From Palsa-883 sp035696165 (GTDB lineage: Bacteria > Pseudomonadota > Alphaproteobacteria > Acetobacterales > Acetobacteraceae), in the NCBI GenBank assembly GCA_035696165.1, contig DASRQX010000198.1, positions 1 through 64,000 on the forward strand: a DNA stretch of 64,000 nt, given 5' to 3'. Both the position numbers and the translations under genes were made by a program. How positions within the stretch are numbered: position 1 is the first letter of the stretch; every line of letters starts with the position of its first letter. Of this stretch, positions 42,360 through 51,062 are shown one piece after another. The notes under the pieces were generated by a model. The model ran no database searches. It had not been told where the DNA came from and worked only from the letters and a program-made list of their open reading frames with translations.

Positions 42360-43321
42360 ACCGGTCGGCACCCAGACGGCGGGGGATGACCCACGCGATG
42401 CCCCACGCGATCACCCATGCGCTGACAGTGGACGTCGAGGACTATTTCCAGGTCTATGCGTTCTTCCATTGCATCCCACGTGATAGCTGGGACCGCTATG
42501 CGTGCCGCGTGGAGGCCAATGTCGACCGCATCCTCGCGCAGTTCGCCGACGCCGGTGCCTCGGCCACTTTCTTTACCCTTGGTTGGATCGCCGAGCGCCA
42601 CAAGGCGATGGTTCGTCGCATCGTCGATGCCGGACACGAACTGGCCAGCCACGGCTACGACCATCGACGGGTCGACGCCATGGACCCGGCGGCATTCCGC
42701 GAAGATCTGCACCGGAGCCGGGTGATCCTGGAGGACACCGGCGGTGCAACGGTTCGCGGCTACCGGGCGCCGACGTTTTCGATCGGCCCGACAACACCTT
42801 GGGCGTTCGACATTATCGCCGAGGAGGGGCACTGCTACAGCTCCTCGGTCAACCCGGTGCGGCACGACAATTACGGGATGCCGGACGCACCGCGCGTCCC
42901 GTATCGCCCGACCGGCAGCGCGCTGTGGGAATTCCCGATGACAACGGCGCGGGTGTTCGGCCGGAACCTGCCGTGCTCCGGTGGCGGGTACTTCCGGCTG
43001 CTGCCATACGCGTTGTTCCGCCACGGCTTTAACGTCTCGACCGAGGGCGAAGGCCGGTCCGGCATCTTCTATTTCCACCCCTGGGAGGTCGATCCCGACC
43101 AGCCGCATGTGCCTGGCTGCGGCTGGAAGTCGCGGCTGCGCCACTACACCAACCTGTCGCGGATGTCGGCGCGGCTGGACCGCCTGCTTGCCGATTTCGC
43201 CTGGGACCGGATGGATCGGGTGTTTGCCGCACAACTGGGAACCAGCCCGCCGGACGGTGCCGGAGCATCAGCGATACGACGTACCGCATCGGCAGCGACG
43301 AACCGCGCCGCGGCGGCCTGA
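42356..43321 (+). CDS. Polysaccharide deacetylase, exosortase A locus type
   Basis: A 321-residue NodB-fold carbohydrate esterase that removes acetyl groups from the polymer. Motifs: HALTVDVEDYFQVYAF (catalytic Asp pair), ATFFTLGWIAERH, HELASHGYDHRRVDAM (metal His-x3-His), RGYRAPTFSIG with the Arg, and IFYFHPWEVDPDQP with the late His. All are present. It carries no signal peptide, as in this subfamily. GTG 42356 overlaps the ATPase stop; ATG 42386 is an alternative. Confidence 0.92.
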   Translation: MNRSAPRRRGMTHAMPHAITHALTVDVEDYFQVYAFFHCIPRDSWDRYACRVEANVDRILAQFADAGASATFFTLGWIAERHKAMVRRIVDAGHELASHGYDHRRVDAMDPAAFREDLHRSRVILEDTGGATVRGYRAPTFSIGPTTPWAFDIIAEEGHCYSSSVNPVRHDNYGMPDAPRVPYRPTGSALWEFPMTTARVFGRNLPCSGGGYFRLLPYALFRHGFNVSTEGEGRSGIFYFHPWEVDPDQPHVPGCGWKSRLRHYTNLSRMSARLDRLLADFAWDRMDRVFAAQLGTSPPDGAGASAIRRTASAATNRAAAA

Positions 43322-43338
43322 GCGATCGCCGCGCGACG

Positions 43339-44385
43339 ATGGCGCTGACCCTCCGCAGCTTCGAGCCGCGTCACGCCGCAGCCTGGAACGCGTTCGTGAC
43401 GAGCCACCCGGCCGGCACCTTCTTCCATCTTGCGGCCTGGGCGGACGTGATCAGCACGGCGTTCGGCCACACCAGCCTGTACACCCTGGCCGAGCGCGAC
43501 GGCGTGATCGCCGGCGTGCTGCCCCTGGTGCAGATGAAGACGCGGCTGTTCGGCAACACGCTGGTTTCGACGCCGTTTTGCGTCTACGGCGGCCCGCTTG
43601 CCGGTGACGCCGAGGCGACGGCAGCACTGGCAACGCATGCAGAGGCGTTGCGCGCTCGAACCGGCGCCAGCGCGGTTGAGTTCCGTCACCGCGACCCGAT
43701 CGATGATACCGGGTTGGCTGGGGCCTGGCTGGCTCGGCCGGACCTGTACGTAACCTTCCGCAAGCCGATCGCTGCGAGCGACGATGCCAACCTGAAGGCA
43801 ATCCCACGCAAGCAGCGCGCGATGGTGCGCAAAGGCATACAAAATGGCCTGGGATCGGTGGTCGGACGGGACGCCGACACGCTACACGGCGTCTATGCCG
43901 AGAGCGTGCGAAACCTAGGCACCCCGGTCTTCGCACGTCGTTATTTCCGCACCCTGCTCTCGGTGTTCCACGATTGCGCCGACGTGGTGACGGTGCTGGA
44001 GGGCGAACAGCCGGTCGCCGCGGTACTGAATTTTTACTTCCGCGACGAGGTGCTGCCGTACTACGGCGGCGGTACACAGGCGGCGCGTCGGGTGGCGGGT
44101 AACGATTTCATGTACTGGGAAGTGATGCGCCGCGCCGCCGCGCGCGGTTGCCGGCTGTTTGATTTCGGACGCAGCAAGGTCGGCACCGGCGCCTTCGCGT
44201 TCAAGCACAACTGGGGCTTCGACCCGGCCCCCCTGCCCTATCGCTATAGCCTGGCCCCCGGCGCGACGATTCCGGATCACAACCCGCTCAACCCGAAATA
44301 TCGGCTGTTCATTGCTGCGTGGAAGCGGTTGCCACTGCCGATCGCCAATCTGATCGGGCCGCCCATCGTGCGCGGCCTCGGCTAA
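43339..44385 (+). CDS. FemAB-like acyltransferase, exosortase A locus type
   Basis: A 348-residue double-GNAT protein: LRSFEPRHAAAWNAFVTSHP, GTFFHLAAWADVISTAFGHT, YVTFRKPIAASDDANLKAIP, RKQRAMVRKGIQNGL, and in the second domain AAVLNFYFRDEVLPYYGGGT, GNDFMYWEVMRRAAARGC and FDFGRSKVGTGAFAFKHNWG. This matches the FemAB-related family tied to XrtA. It may add an amino acid or acyl group to polymer or protein; the reaction is unknown. ATG 43339 follows the deacetylase by 17 bases. Confidence 0.9.
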   Translation: MALTLRSFEPRHAAAWNAFVTSHPAGTFFHLAAWADVISTAFGHTSLYTLAERDGVIAGVLPLVQMKTRLFGNTLVSTPFCVYGGPLAGDAEATAALATHAEALRARTGASAVEFRHRDPIDDTGLAGAWLARPDLYVTFRKPIAASDDANLKAIPRKQRAMVRKGIQNGLGSVVGRDADTLHGVYAESVRNLGTPVFARRYFRTLLSVFHDCADVVTVLEGEQPVAAVLNFYFRDEVLPYYGGGTQAARRVAGNDFMYWEVMRRAAARGCRLFDFGRSKVGTGAFAFKHNWGFDPAPLPYRYSLAPGATIPDHNPLNPKYRLFIAAWKRLPLPIANLIGPPIVRGLG

Positions 44386-44402
44386 GCGCGGGACCGAGGA
44401 CA

Positions 44403-45722
44403 GTGCGCGATCTGTTGTTTCTGTCCCACCGCATCCCCTACCCGCCCGACAAGGGCGACAAAATCCGCGCCTGGCACATGTTCAAACATCTGGCGCAACG
44501 GTTTCGCATGCATCTCGGGTGTTTTGTGGACGATCCCGATGACGCGGCCTACGTGGCGGAGTTGCGTCCACTCTGTGCCAATCTGGCTTGCATTCAGATC
44601 GATCGGCGCACGCAGCGTCTCAAGGCACTACTGCGGGCACGGCCTGGGCAGCCGCTGACGCTCGGCTATTTCCATGACGCGCGGCTGCAGCGCTGGGTGG
44701 ACGCGACGCTGGCGCGCCACACTATCCGGCATATTTTCGTCTATTCCTCGGCGGTAGCGCACTACGTGATGCGGGCAACGGCACCAAAGGGAGAGCCGGT
44801 GGCGCAAACGGTGCGGGTGCTGGACATGGTTGACGTGGACTCCGCGAAGTGGTGTGCCTACGCGGCGACCGCGGGTTGGCCGGCGCGCGTGGTGTACGCC
44901 CGCGAGGGCCGCACACTTTTGGCGTTCGAGCGTCGTGCCGCACGCGCCTTCAATCGCAGCATTTTCGTCAACGAGACGGAATGGCGGCATTTCGTCGACC
45001 TGGCCCCGGAGGCGCGCGCTTACACCGGCTGGGTCGACAATGGGGTCGATCTCGCGCATTTTTCGCCGAAGCTGGATTTCGCCGATCCGTTTCCCGCGAT
45101 GGCATCGCCCGTGGGGCCGCCCTCGGGACCGCGCGCCGCACCGCTGCTGGTGTTCACCGGCCGCATGGACTATCGCCCGAACATCGACGCCGTGACGTGG
45201 TTCGCCCAGGCGGTGATGCCGAAACTGCGTGAACACGTTCCCGACGCGCAGTTCGCCATCGTCGGCGCGGCCCCCGTTCCGGAGGTGTGTAGGTTGGCGC
45301 AACTGCCTGGGGTGCTCGTCACCGGGCGCGTGGCGGATACGCGCCCCTGGCTGGCCTATGCCACCATCGTCGTGGCGCCACTGCTGATCGGACGCGGCAC
45401 CCAGAACAAGGTGCTGGAAGGCATGGCGATGGCACGCCCGGTGATTGCAACGCCGGAGGCATTCGAGGGCGTGCAGGCGATGCCGGAACGGGATATCCTG
45501 CTCGCGACAGGGGTGGAACAGACCATTGAGCGAATCATCGATGTGTTGTCCGGACGCCACCCGGGTCTCGGCACCGCGGCACGCCGCGCCGTGGAGTTGC
45601 GGCACGACTGGTCGGTCACGCTTGCCCGGCTCGATGACCTGTTTCCCGATGATGCCGAGCCGGACCGACCGGCCGTGCTCGCGTCCGCCAGCCCTGCTCT
45701 CCCCCGGCCCGAGGTAGCGTGA
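44403..45722 (+). CDS. Glycosyltransferase of the exosortase A locus (GT4, Stp1 type)
   Basis: A 439-residue sugar transferase: DLLFLSHRIPYPPDKGDKIR, AWHMFKHLAQRF, HLGCFVDDPDDAAY, VLDMVDVDSAKWCAYA, then LLVFTGRMDYRPNIDAVTWF, AQFAIVGAAPVPEVCRLAQL, and VAPLLIGRGTQNKVLEGMAM as the donor motif. The S-H-R-I-P-Y-P-P-x-K-G-D-K signature is typical of the PEP-CTERM/EpsH1 system glycosyltransferase. The start is GTG 44403; an upstream open stretch overlaps the FemAB gene and is not conserved. Its TGA overlaps the XrtA ATG. Confidence 0.9.
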   Translation: MRDLLFLSHRIPYPPDKGDKIRAWHMFKHLAQRFRMHLGCFVDDPDDAAYVAELRPLCANLACIQIDRRTQRLKALLRARPGQPLTLGYFHDARLQRWVDATLARHTIRHIFVYSSAVAHYVMRATAPKGEPVAQTVRVLDMVDVDSAKWCAYAATAGWPARVVYAREGRTLLAFERRAARAFNRSIFVNETEWRHFVDLAPEARAYTGWVDNGVDLAHFSPKLDFADPFPAMASPVGPPSGPRAAPLLVFTGRMDYRPNIDAVTWFAQAVMPKLREHVPDAQFAIVGAAPVPEVCRLAQLPGVLVTGRVADTRPWLAYATIVVAPLLIGRGTQNKVLEGMAMARPVIATPEAFEGVQAMPERDILLATGVEQTIERIIDVLSGRHPGLGTAARRAVELRHDWSVTLARLDDLFPDDAEPDRPAVLASASPALPRPEVA

Positions 45723-47449
45723 TGACCACCCAAACCATGGCCCCGTCGATCCGCGGACAGATTCAGCAGAGTTTCCGGCTGACCGTTCCCGTCCTTGGGG
45801 TCGGACTGCTGTTGTTCGGTGTGCTGTTCCATACCGAGGTCGCCACCGCGGTGGGCGTCTGGTCTGACTCGACTGCCTATAACCACTGCTTCCTGGTCAT
45901 TCCGATCGTCGCCTATCTGCTGTGGGACCGGCGCGACAGGCTAACGGTGGCGATGCCAATCCCGAACGCATGGTTCGCGCTGGCGGCAATCCCCGTCAGC
46001 ATTGTCTGGCTGCTGGCCGAGCGGCTGGGCATCATGGAGGGGCGCCAGCTTCTGGTGATGACGCTGGTGGAGATCTTCTTCCTGAGCGTGCTGGGCTGGC
46101 GGCTCTATTACCTTTTGGCCGGCCCGCTGCTGTATCTGTACTTCCTGGTCCCGTTCGGCGCCTTCATCACGCCGGCGCTCCAGGACTTTACCACAAGCTT
46201 CATCGTGCACGGCCTCAATCTGATGAGCATCCCAAACTATTCGGATGGTTACGCCATCGAGATACCGGAAGGGTCATTCCTGGTCGCGGAGGCGTGCGCC
46301 GGGCTGCGCTTCCTGATCGCGTCCATCGCGTTCGGCTGCCTCTACGCGATGCTGATGTACCGCTCGCCATTGCGGCGCGGGGTCTTCATCCTGATCTCGA
46401 TCATCGTTCCGATCATTGCCAATGGGTTTCGGGCACTCGGCATCGTCGTGGTCGGACACATCATCGGCAATGCCGAGGCCGCCACAGCGGATCACCTCAT
46501 CTATGGCTGGTTGTTCTTCTCCGTCGTGATTTTGCTGCAGATCGCGCTTGGGCTGCCGTTCCGCCAGGATCACCGGACCATGCCAGTGCCAATGCCGGCG
46601 CCGGCCGCGCCTGCCGTTGCACGCACAATGCCGGGCCGCCAGACCTCGGGCCGGGAGACCTCGATCCGGCCTGGGACGAGCGGTGTCCGGGGCGTTCGTC
46701 GCCGGAGCCAGCCATGGTATCAGCGGGTGGCGAGCGTGTTGGAAGGACACTGGTCGACATTTGCCCAGCAGGCCGCGATGGTACAATCGCGTCCGGCGAC
46801 GCTATGGGGCCTCGCCTCGGCGGCCGCGGCGGCCATTGTGATCGCGTCAACCGGGCCTGCCGCCGCGATGATGCTGAACCGCGGGGCAAGCACGGTCTTT
46901 CCAGCCACGGTGCAACCGATCAGCTTCGCTGGCGCTTGCATTACCGACCCGAACCGCCCGACCGAGCGATCTGACGGCGTGGGCAGGCTCTGGGTGGAGC
47001 ACCTGAAATGCGGACAATCGGCATTCACGTTCCGCCTCGAAGTGTTCCCACCACGCACCCGCCCGAGCGCAATCATCTCCGAGTTCCACGACCTATCGGG
47101 CGGGCCGGGCGGGGAAACGACAACGATCGTCTATCTTGCGACCTCGGAAGGGGCGCGCACATGGCGCATCCAGGAAATCAGGGATCCTGCCACCACCATC
47201 GCGGGATCGCTGTGGATCGATGGCCAGCCGACTCAGGTGACGTTTGACATGCGCATGCATAGGGCCTGGGCGAGCGTGTTCGGTTCCAATTACGCGCCGG
47301 TTGCGATCAGCCTCACGCCGGAGCTCGACTGGTCGAAACCGAGTGTCGCGCTGCGCAACCGGGCGCGAGACCTGATCTCGTTGTTCGTGCAGACCTACCA
47401 GTCGCTGCCGGACCAAATTGTCAAACTGTCCTACGCGGCGGCGCATTGA
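45722..47449 (+). CDS. xrtA: Exosortase A fused to an EpsI domain
   Basis: A 575-residue polytopic cysteine transpeptidase-like enzyme that recognises PEP-CTERM tails. Residues 20-285 are the exosortase: WSDSTAYNHCFLVIPIVAYL, then catalytic Cys192 in FLVAEACAGLRFLIASIAFG, Arg237 in IIANGFRALGIVVVG and His258 in TADHLIYGWLFFSVVI. A Pro/Arg-rich linker and one more membrane helix (about residue 365) lead to an EpsI-like periplasmic domain (FPATVQPISFAGACITDPNR to the end, SYAAAH). XrtA-EpsI fusion is known in this subfamily. ATG 45722 overlaps the previous stop (TGATG). It ends the plus-strand operon. Confidence 0.93.
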   Translation: MTTQTMAPSIRGQIQQSFRLTVPVLGVGLLLFGVLFHTEVATAVGVWSDSTAYNHCFLVIPIVAYLLWDRRDRLTVAMPIPNAWFALAAIPVSIVWLLAERLGIMEGRQLLVMTLVEIFFLSVLGWRLYYLLAGPLLYLYFLVPFGAFITPALQDFTTSFIVHGLNLMSIPNYSDGYAIEIPEGSFLVAEACAGLRFLIASIAFGCLYAMLMYRSPLRRGVFILISIIVPIIANGFRALGIVVVGHIIGNAEAATADHLIYGWLFFSVVILLQIALGLPFRQDHRTMPVPMPAPAAPAVARTMPGRQTSGRETSIRPGTSGVRGVRRRSQPWYQRVASVLEGHWSTFAQQAAMVQSRPATLWGLASAAAAAIVIASTGPAAAMMLNRGASTVFPATVQPISFAGACITDPNRPTERSDGVGRLWVEHLKCGQSAFTFRLEVFPPRTRPSAIISEFHDLSGGPGGETTTIVYLATSEGARTWRIQEIRDPATTIAGSLWIDGQPTQVTFDMRMHRAWASVFGSNYAPVAISLTPELDWSKPSVALRNRARDLISLFVQTYQSLPDQIVKLSYAAAH

Positions 47450-47615
47450 ACAGCGGCAGGGACGCGGGTGACCGCAACTGGCAGGTAGGCTTTTTAGGGC
47501 GGAACTGGCGGCATATTGCCGGTGGTTTATTGTTGGGGGGGCTTACCGTGGGTCGCTTGCGGTCTACTCCGTTCGCCGCCGGGCGCGACGGCGGCGCCGG
47601 CGCAGCAGGCCAATC

Positions 47616-48581
47616 TTACGGCTGCACAGTCGCGGGCCCGTCGACGGTGACCACCGGGCCGAAGATCTGGTTGCCGTCCAGTTCGGCGGACACTTTGGTG
47701 TCGTTGCGCAGGAAGACCGTCGGCTGCGCTCGGTCGTTGCGGAACCGATTACCCAGCAGTTCGATCCGCCGGGTCGGATTGGTCAATGCCTCCTCGCCGA
47801 TGGTCACGGCCACGACCGGATTGTCGGAATTCGGACCCTTCTCCAGCACGCACCCATGCATCAGCAGATCGCCCCCGTTCGGCAGATCGACCAGGTAGCT
47901 CGATGTGCCGTCCGGTCCATCCATGATGGTGTCATCGATCAACTTGGTCCGCAGCGCGCGTGACTTGATGTGGTGCCCGATATGCTGATCGACGAATCGG
48001 GACCGCTCGATGTCGAGCAGCGCGATCCGGCCGACGTAAATGCCATGTGCGCACTCCTGCGCGCAGGCACCATTGCCACGGAACTCACTGTCAAACACGC
48101 GGATGGTGCTGCTTGGCATGGCGGCCGCCAGGACGCCGTTCTCGTTGTCGACGAAGCGACTGTTGATCAGCGTCAGGTTGGCACCCTGGGCGCGTATGCC
48201 CGCACCGTTGTACGCGGGCGCGCGGGCGCCAGCGAACGTGATGCCGCGGATCGTGATGTCGTTTCCCACGGTCACGAAGATCCCCTTGTTCTGGCAGACC
48301 CGATCATGCAGGACGACGTCACCGCCGGGACGAGCGGCGATGGTCAGGTGGTTGGCGCGCCATACCGCGCAATCGGTGTACTTGCCGGGATCGATTTGGA
48401 CCGTGTCGCCGTCAACTGCGACCGCCGCAGCCGCACTCGGCCGGCCAAGGCTGCGCGTCGGGCCGACCAGGAGGGTCCGCGCGACTGCCGGCTGCCAGGC
48501 GACCAGCATAGCCAGCAAGGCGACCGGCCTAGCCAGCCAGGCGACGGGGCGTCGGCACGGCGCGGAAAACCGGTTGAGCAT
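47616..48581 (-). CDS. Secreted right-handed beta-helix protein
   Basis: A 321-residue protein with a signal peptide (WLARPVALLAMLVAWQPAVA) and a parallel beta-helix of the pectate-lyase/NosD type (VDGDTVQIDPGKYTDCAVWR, ITIRGITFAGARAPAYNGAG, NLTLINSRFVDNENGVLAAA, LDIERSRFVDQHIGHHIKSR). Such folds act as polysaccharide lyases, epimerases or binding proteins. Two Cys near the N-terminus may form a disulfide. The catalytic residues of known lyases are not identifiable. It lies antisense to its neighbours inside the polysaccharide locus, which suggests a modifying or degrading role on the polymer. Confidence 0.8.
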   Translation of the reverse strand: MLNRFSAPCRRPVAWLARPVALLAMLVAWQPAVARTLLVGPTRSLGRPSAAAAVAVDGDTVQIDPGKYTDCAVWRANHLTIAARPGGDVVLHDRVCQNKGIFVTVGNDITIRGITFAGARAPAYNGAGIRAQGANLTLINSRFVDNENGVLAAAMPSSTIRVFDSEFRGNGACAQECAHGIYVGRIALLDIERSRFVDQHIGHHIKSRALRTKLIDDTIMDGPDGTSSYLVDLPNGGDLLMHGCVLEKGPNSDNPVVAVTIGEEALTNPTRRIELLGNRFRNDRAQPTVFLRNDTKVSAELDGNQIFGPVVTVDGPATVQP

Positions 48582-48709
48582 GCGGACCCTGGCCTCTAGG
48601 ACTGGCGGCGACGACGCGATTCAACACACAGCCCGAGCCAGCCCGCGGGCCGGGCCAGCCCGCAGCCGAGGACACACCGTATGGCAGTCGGACGGCAGGG
48701 AACAGGCGG

Positions 48710-50812
48710 GTGAGACGCATCGCTCTCGTGGGTGCGGGCTACATTGCCGGGATTCACGCCGAGGCTCTTCGCAGCATTCCAACCACGCGAATCACCGCGG
48801 TTGTCGACCCGTCCGCTAGCGCGGCAGCGGCGCTAACCGCGCAATGCCCGGGAGCCCAGGTGTTCGATTCGGTGGCAGCGGCCCTCGCGGCCGATGCGTT
48901 CGATCGGGCGCATGTCCTGGTGCCGCCGGACCTGCACGCGCCGATTGCCGCCGAGTTGCTTGCGGCGGGCAAGCCGGTGCTGGTCGAGAAGCCACTGGCC
49001 GCCAGCAGCACCGAGTGTGCCGCGCTGCTGGCCCAGGCCGCGGCCAGCGCAATTCCGCTCGGGGTCAACCAGAATTTTGTGCATCACCCGGCCTTCGCGC
49101 GGCTGCGCCGACTAATCGAGGCGCGCGCGTTGGGCCGGCCTCGCCACGTCGACGTCGTGTACAACGTGCCGTTGCGCCAGTTGGCGGCGGGTCAATTCGG
49201 CCATTGGATGTTCGCGAAGCCCGGCAACATCCTGCTGGAGCAAGCGGTGCATCCGCTGTCGCAGATCGCAGCACTGGCCGGTTCGATCGGCCAGGTGCGG
49301 GCGATCGCAGCCACGCCGGTTGGGCTCACCCCCGAGCGGCTGTTCCAACCGAGCGTCGACGTCGTGCTGGACTGCGAACACCTGCCGGCACAGCTTCGTT
49401 TCGCCGTCGGACAGTCGTTCCCGTTCTGGCAGGTGCGCGTGGTCTGCGACGACGGGGTCATCGCCGCCGACATTCTCGCCAATCGCTGCGTCACTTGTGT
49501 CCGCACCCGCTGGATGGACGCGGTGGATGGGTTCCTGTCAGGCTGCCGCACCGCCGCGGTCTTGCTGCGTGACAGCGCCGGCGGCTTGCTGGGCTACATT
49601 GCCTCGCTGCTGCATCTGCGCCCGCGCGGCGATCCGTTCTTCGTCAGCATGCGGGTGGCGATCGCCGCGTTCCATGCGGCGGTCGATGCCGGGGAGAAAC
49701 CGGCGCTTGATGCCGCGTTCGGCGCCATGCTGGTCGGGGCCTGCGAGCGCATCCGCGATGCCGCCTTTGCACCTGCGCCCGCATCGCCGCCCACACGCGT
49801 CGCGGGGTTTCGCGGCGGGCCAGACATCGCCATCCTGGGCGGCACAGGCTTCATCGGCACCCACCTGGTTCGCCGCTGCCTGGCGGACAACATGACAGTG
49901 ACGGTGATGGCCCGCTCGGTGCAGGGCCTGCCGGCCGAGTTCGACGACGCAAGGGTGCGCGTTGTTCGCGGCGACATTCGCGATCCCGCGTCGATCGCGC
50001 GCGCCATCGATGGCGCGCCGATGGTGGTCAACCTGGCGCATGGTGGTGGCGGCGGATCATTCGAGGCGATTCGTGCCGCGATGGTTGGCGGCGCCGAGAC
50101 CGTGGCGCGAGGCGCGCAAGCGGCCGGCGTGGCGCGCCTGGTACATGTGGGGTCGATCGCGTCATTGTATCTTGGGCCGCAGGCCGCGCCGGTGACCGGC
50201 GCCACGCTGCCCGACCCGCAGGCCGACCGGCGCGCCGACTACGCGCGGGCGAAGGCGCTGTCAGACGGCGCTCTGCTGGCGATGCACCGCGACACCGGCT
50301 TAAAGGTGGTGATCGTGCGCCCCGGCGTCGTGGTCGGCGCGGGAAGTTCGCCGTTCCACAGCGGCCTCGGTCTGTTCAACAACGAGCAGCACTGCATCGG
50401 TTGGAACGCGGGACGCAACCCCCTGCCCTTCGTGCTGGCCGAGGACGTCGCCGACGCCACGCTGCGTGCCTGCCGCACCGAAGGCATCGATGGGCGGTGC
50501 TACAATCTCGTGGGCGATGTGCGCTGGAGCGCGCGCGACTATATCGCGACGCTGGCGACCGCACTCGAACGACCGTTGCGGTTCCATCCGCAATCGGCGA
50601 CGCGGCTCTGGCTGGTCGAATGCGGCAAGTGGTTGATCAAACGCGCCACGGGACGGACTGTCGCCGTGCCAAGCCGGCACGATTTCCTGTCGCGCGGGAT
50701 GACCGCGAATTTCGATTGCGCGGACGCCAAGCGGGACCTGGGGTGGCGGCCGGTGGCGGACGCGGCGGAGTTCCGGGCGCGTGCCATTGACGTGCACCGG
50801 GTCGATCAGTGA
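48710..50812 (+). CDS. Fusion of Gfo/Idh/MocA oxidoreductase and SDR epimerase
   Basis: A 700-residue protein. Residues 1-380 form a Gfo/Idh/MocA oxidoreductase (Rossmann IALVGAGYIAGIHAEALRSI, cofactor site VLVEKPLAASSTECA, LLEQAVHPLSQIAALAG). After a Pro-rich joint, residues 387-700 form an extended SDR (DIAILGGTGFIGTHLVRRCL, active Ser in LVHVGSIASLYLG, Tyr/Lys in DYARAKALSDGALL, late GRCYNLVGDVRWSARDYIAT). Both halves look functional, suggesting sequential oxidation and epimerisation or reduction of one sugar nucleotide. The substrate is unknown. GTG 48710 gives a conserved start. It is divergent from the beta-helix gene. Confidence 0.88.
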   Translation: MRRIALVGAGYIAGIHAEALRSIPTTRITAVVDPSASAAAALTAQCPGAQVFDSVAAALAADAFDRAHVLVPPDLHAPIAAELLAAGKPVLVEKPLAASSTECAALLAQAAASAIPLGVNQNFVHHPAFARLRRLIEARALGRPRHVDVVYNVPLRQLAAGQFGHWMFAKPGNILLEQAVHPLSQIAALAGSIGQVRAIAATPVGLTPERLFQPSVDVVLDCEHLPAQLRFAVGQSFPFWQVRVVCDDGVIAADILANRCVTCVRTRWMDAVDGFLSGCRTAAVLLRDSAGGLLGYIASLLHLRPRGDPFFVSMRVAIAAFHAAVDAGEKPALDAAFGAMLVGACERIRDAAFAPAPASPPTRVAGFRGGPDIAILGGTGFIGTHLVRRCLADNMTVTVMARSVQGLPAEFDDARVRVVRGDIRDPASIARAIDGAPMVVNLAHGGGGGSFEAIRAAMVGGAETVARGAQAAGVARLVHVGSIASLYLGPQAAPVTGATLPDPQADRRADYARAKALSDGALLAMHRDTGLKVVIVRPGVVVGAGSSPFHSGLGLFNNEQHCIGWNAGRNPLPFVLAEDVADATLRACRTEGIDGRCYNLVGDVRWSARDYIATLATALERPLRFHPQSATRLWLVECGKWLIKRATGRTVAVPSRHDFLSRGMTANFDCADAKRDLGWRPVADAAEFRARAIDVHRVDQ

Positions 50813-50826
50813 GCGTTCGCGGTGCT

Positions 50827-50988
50827 AGCCCGCATTTCACGTACTCTCGCGGGTGCTGGCTTGGTCCTTGCCGCGCCAACAGGTTTTCGCCCCTTACCAA
50901 TACACCCTGTATTGGCGGCGGCGCGAAAACCTGTTGGCACGACAATGCCCTGCGCCATCATCCCGCGACAGTATGTGAAATGCGGGCT
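50827..50988. repeat. Long imperfect palindrome (162 bp)
   Basis: Outer arms AGCCCGCATTTCAC (50827) and its inverse GTGAAATGCGGGCT (ending 50988), middle arms CCAACAGGTTTTCGC and GCGAAAACCTGTTGG, and the centre CCAATACA-CCC-TGTATTGG (50897-50915) form one nested hairpin. It occupies the spacer between the Gfo-SDR fusion and the glycosyltransferase gene. It may be a miniature mobile element or a very strong terminator. Open frames through it are by-products of the palindrome. Confidence 0.75.
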
Positions 50989-51062
50989 GGCCTGATCGAC
51001 CATTGCCACCCCGCCGCTGCATCCGACCGGCATTCCGGCTGCTTCCCCTGCGCATCTTTTTG

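Noticed and set aside
47446..47615. Small membrane protein after xrtA
   Set aside because: The frame NWRHIAGGLLLGGLTVG has a TTG start overlapping the xrtA end, no ribosome site, and then runs as a shadow over the beta-helix gene.
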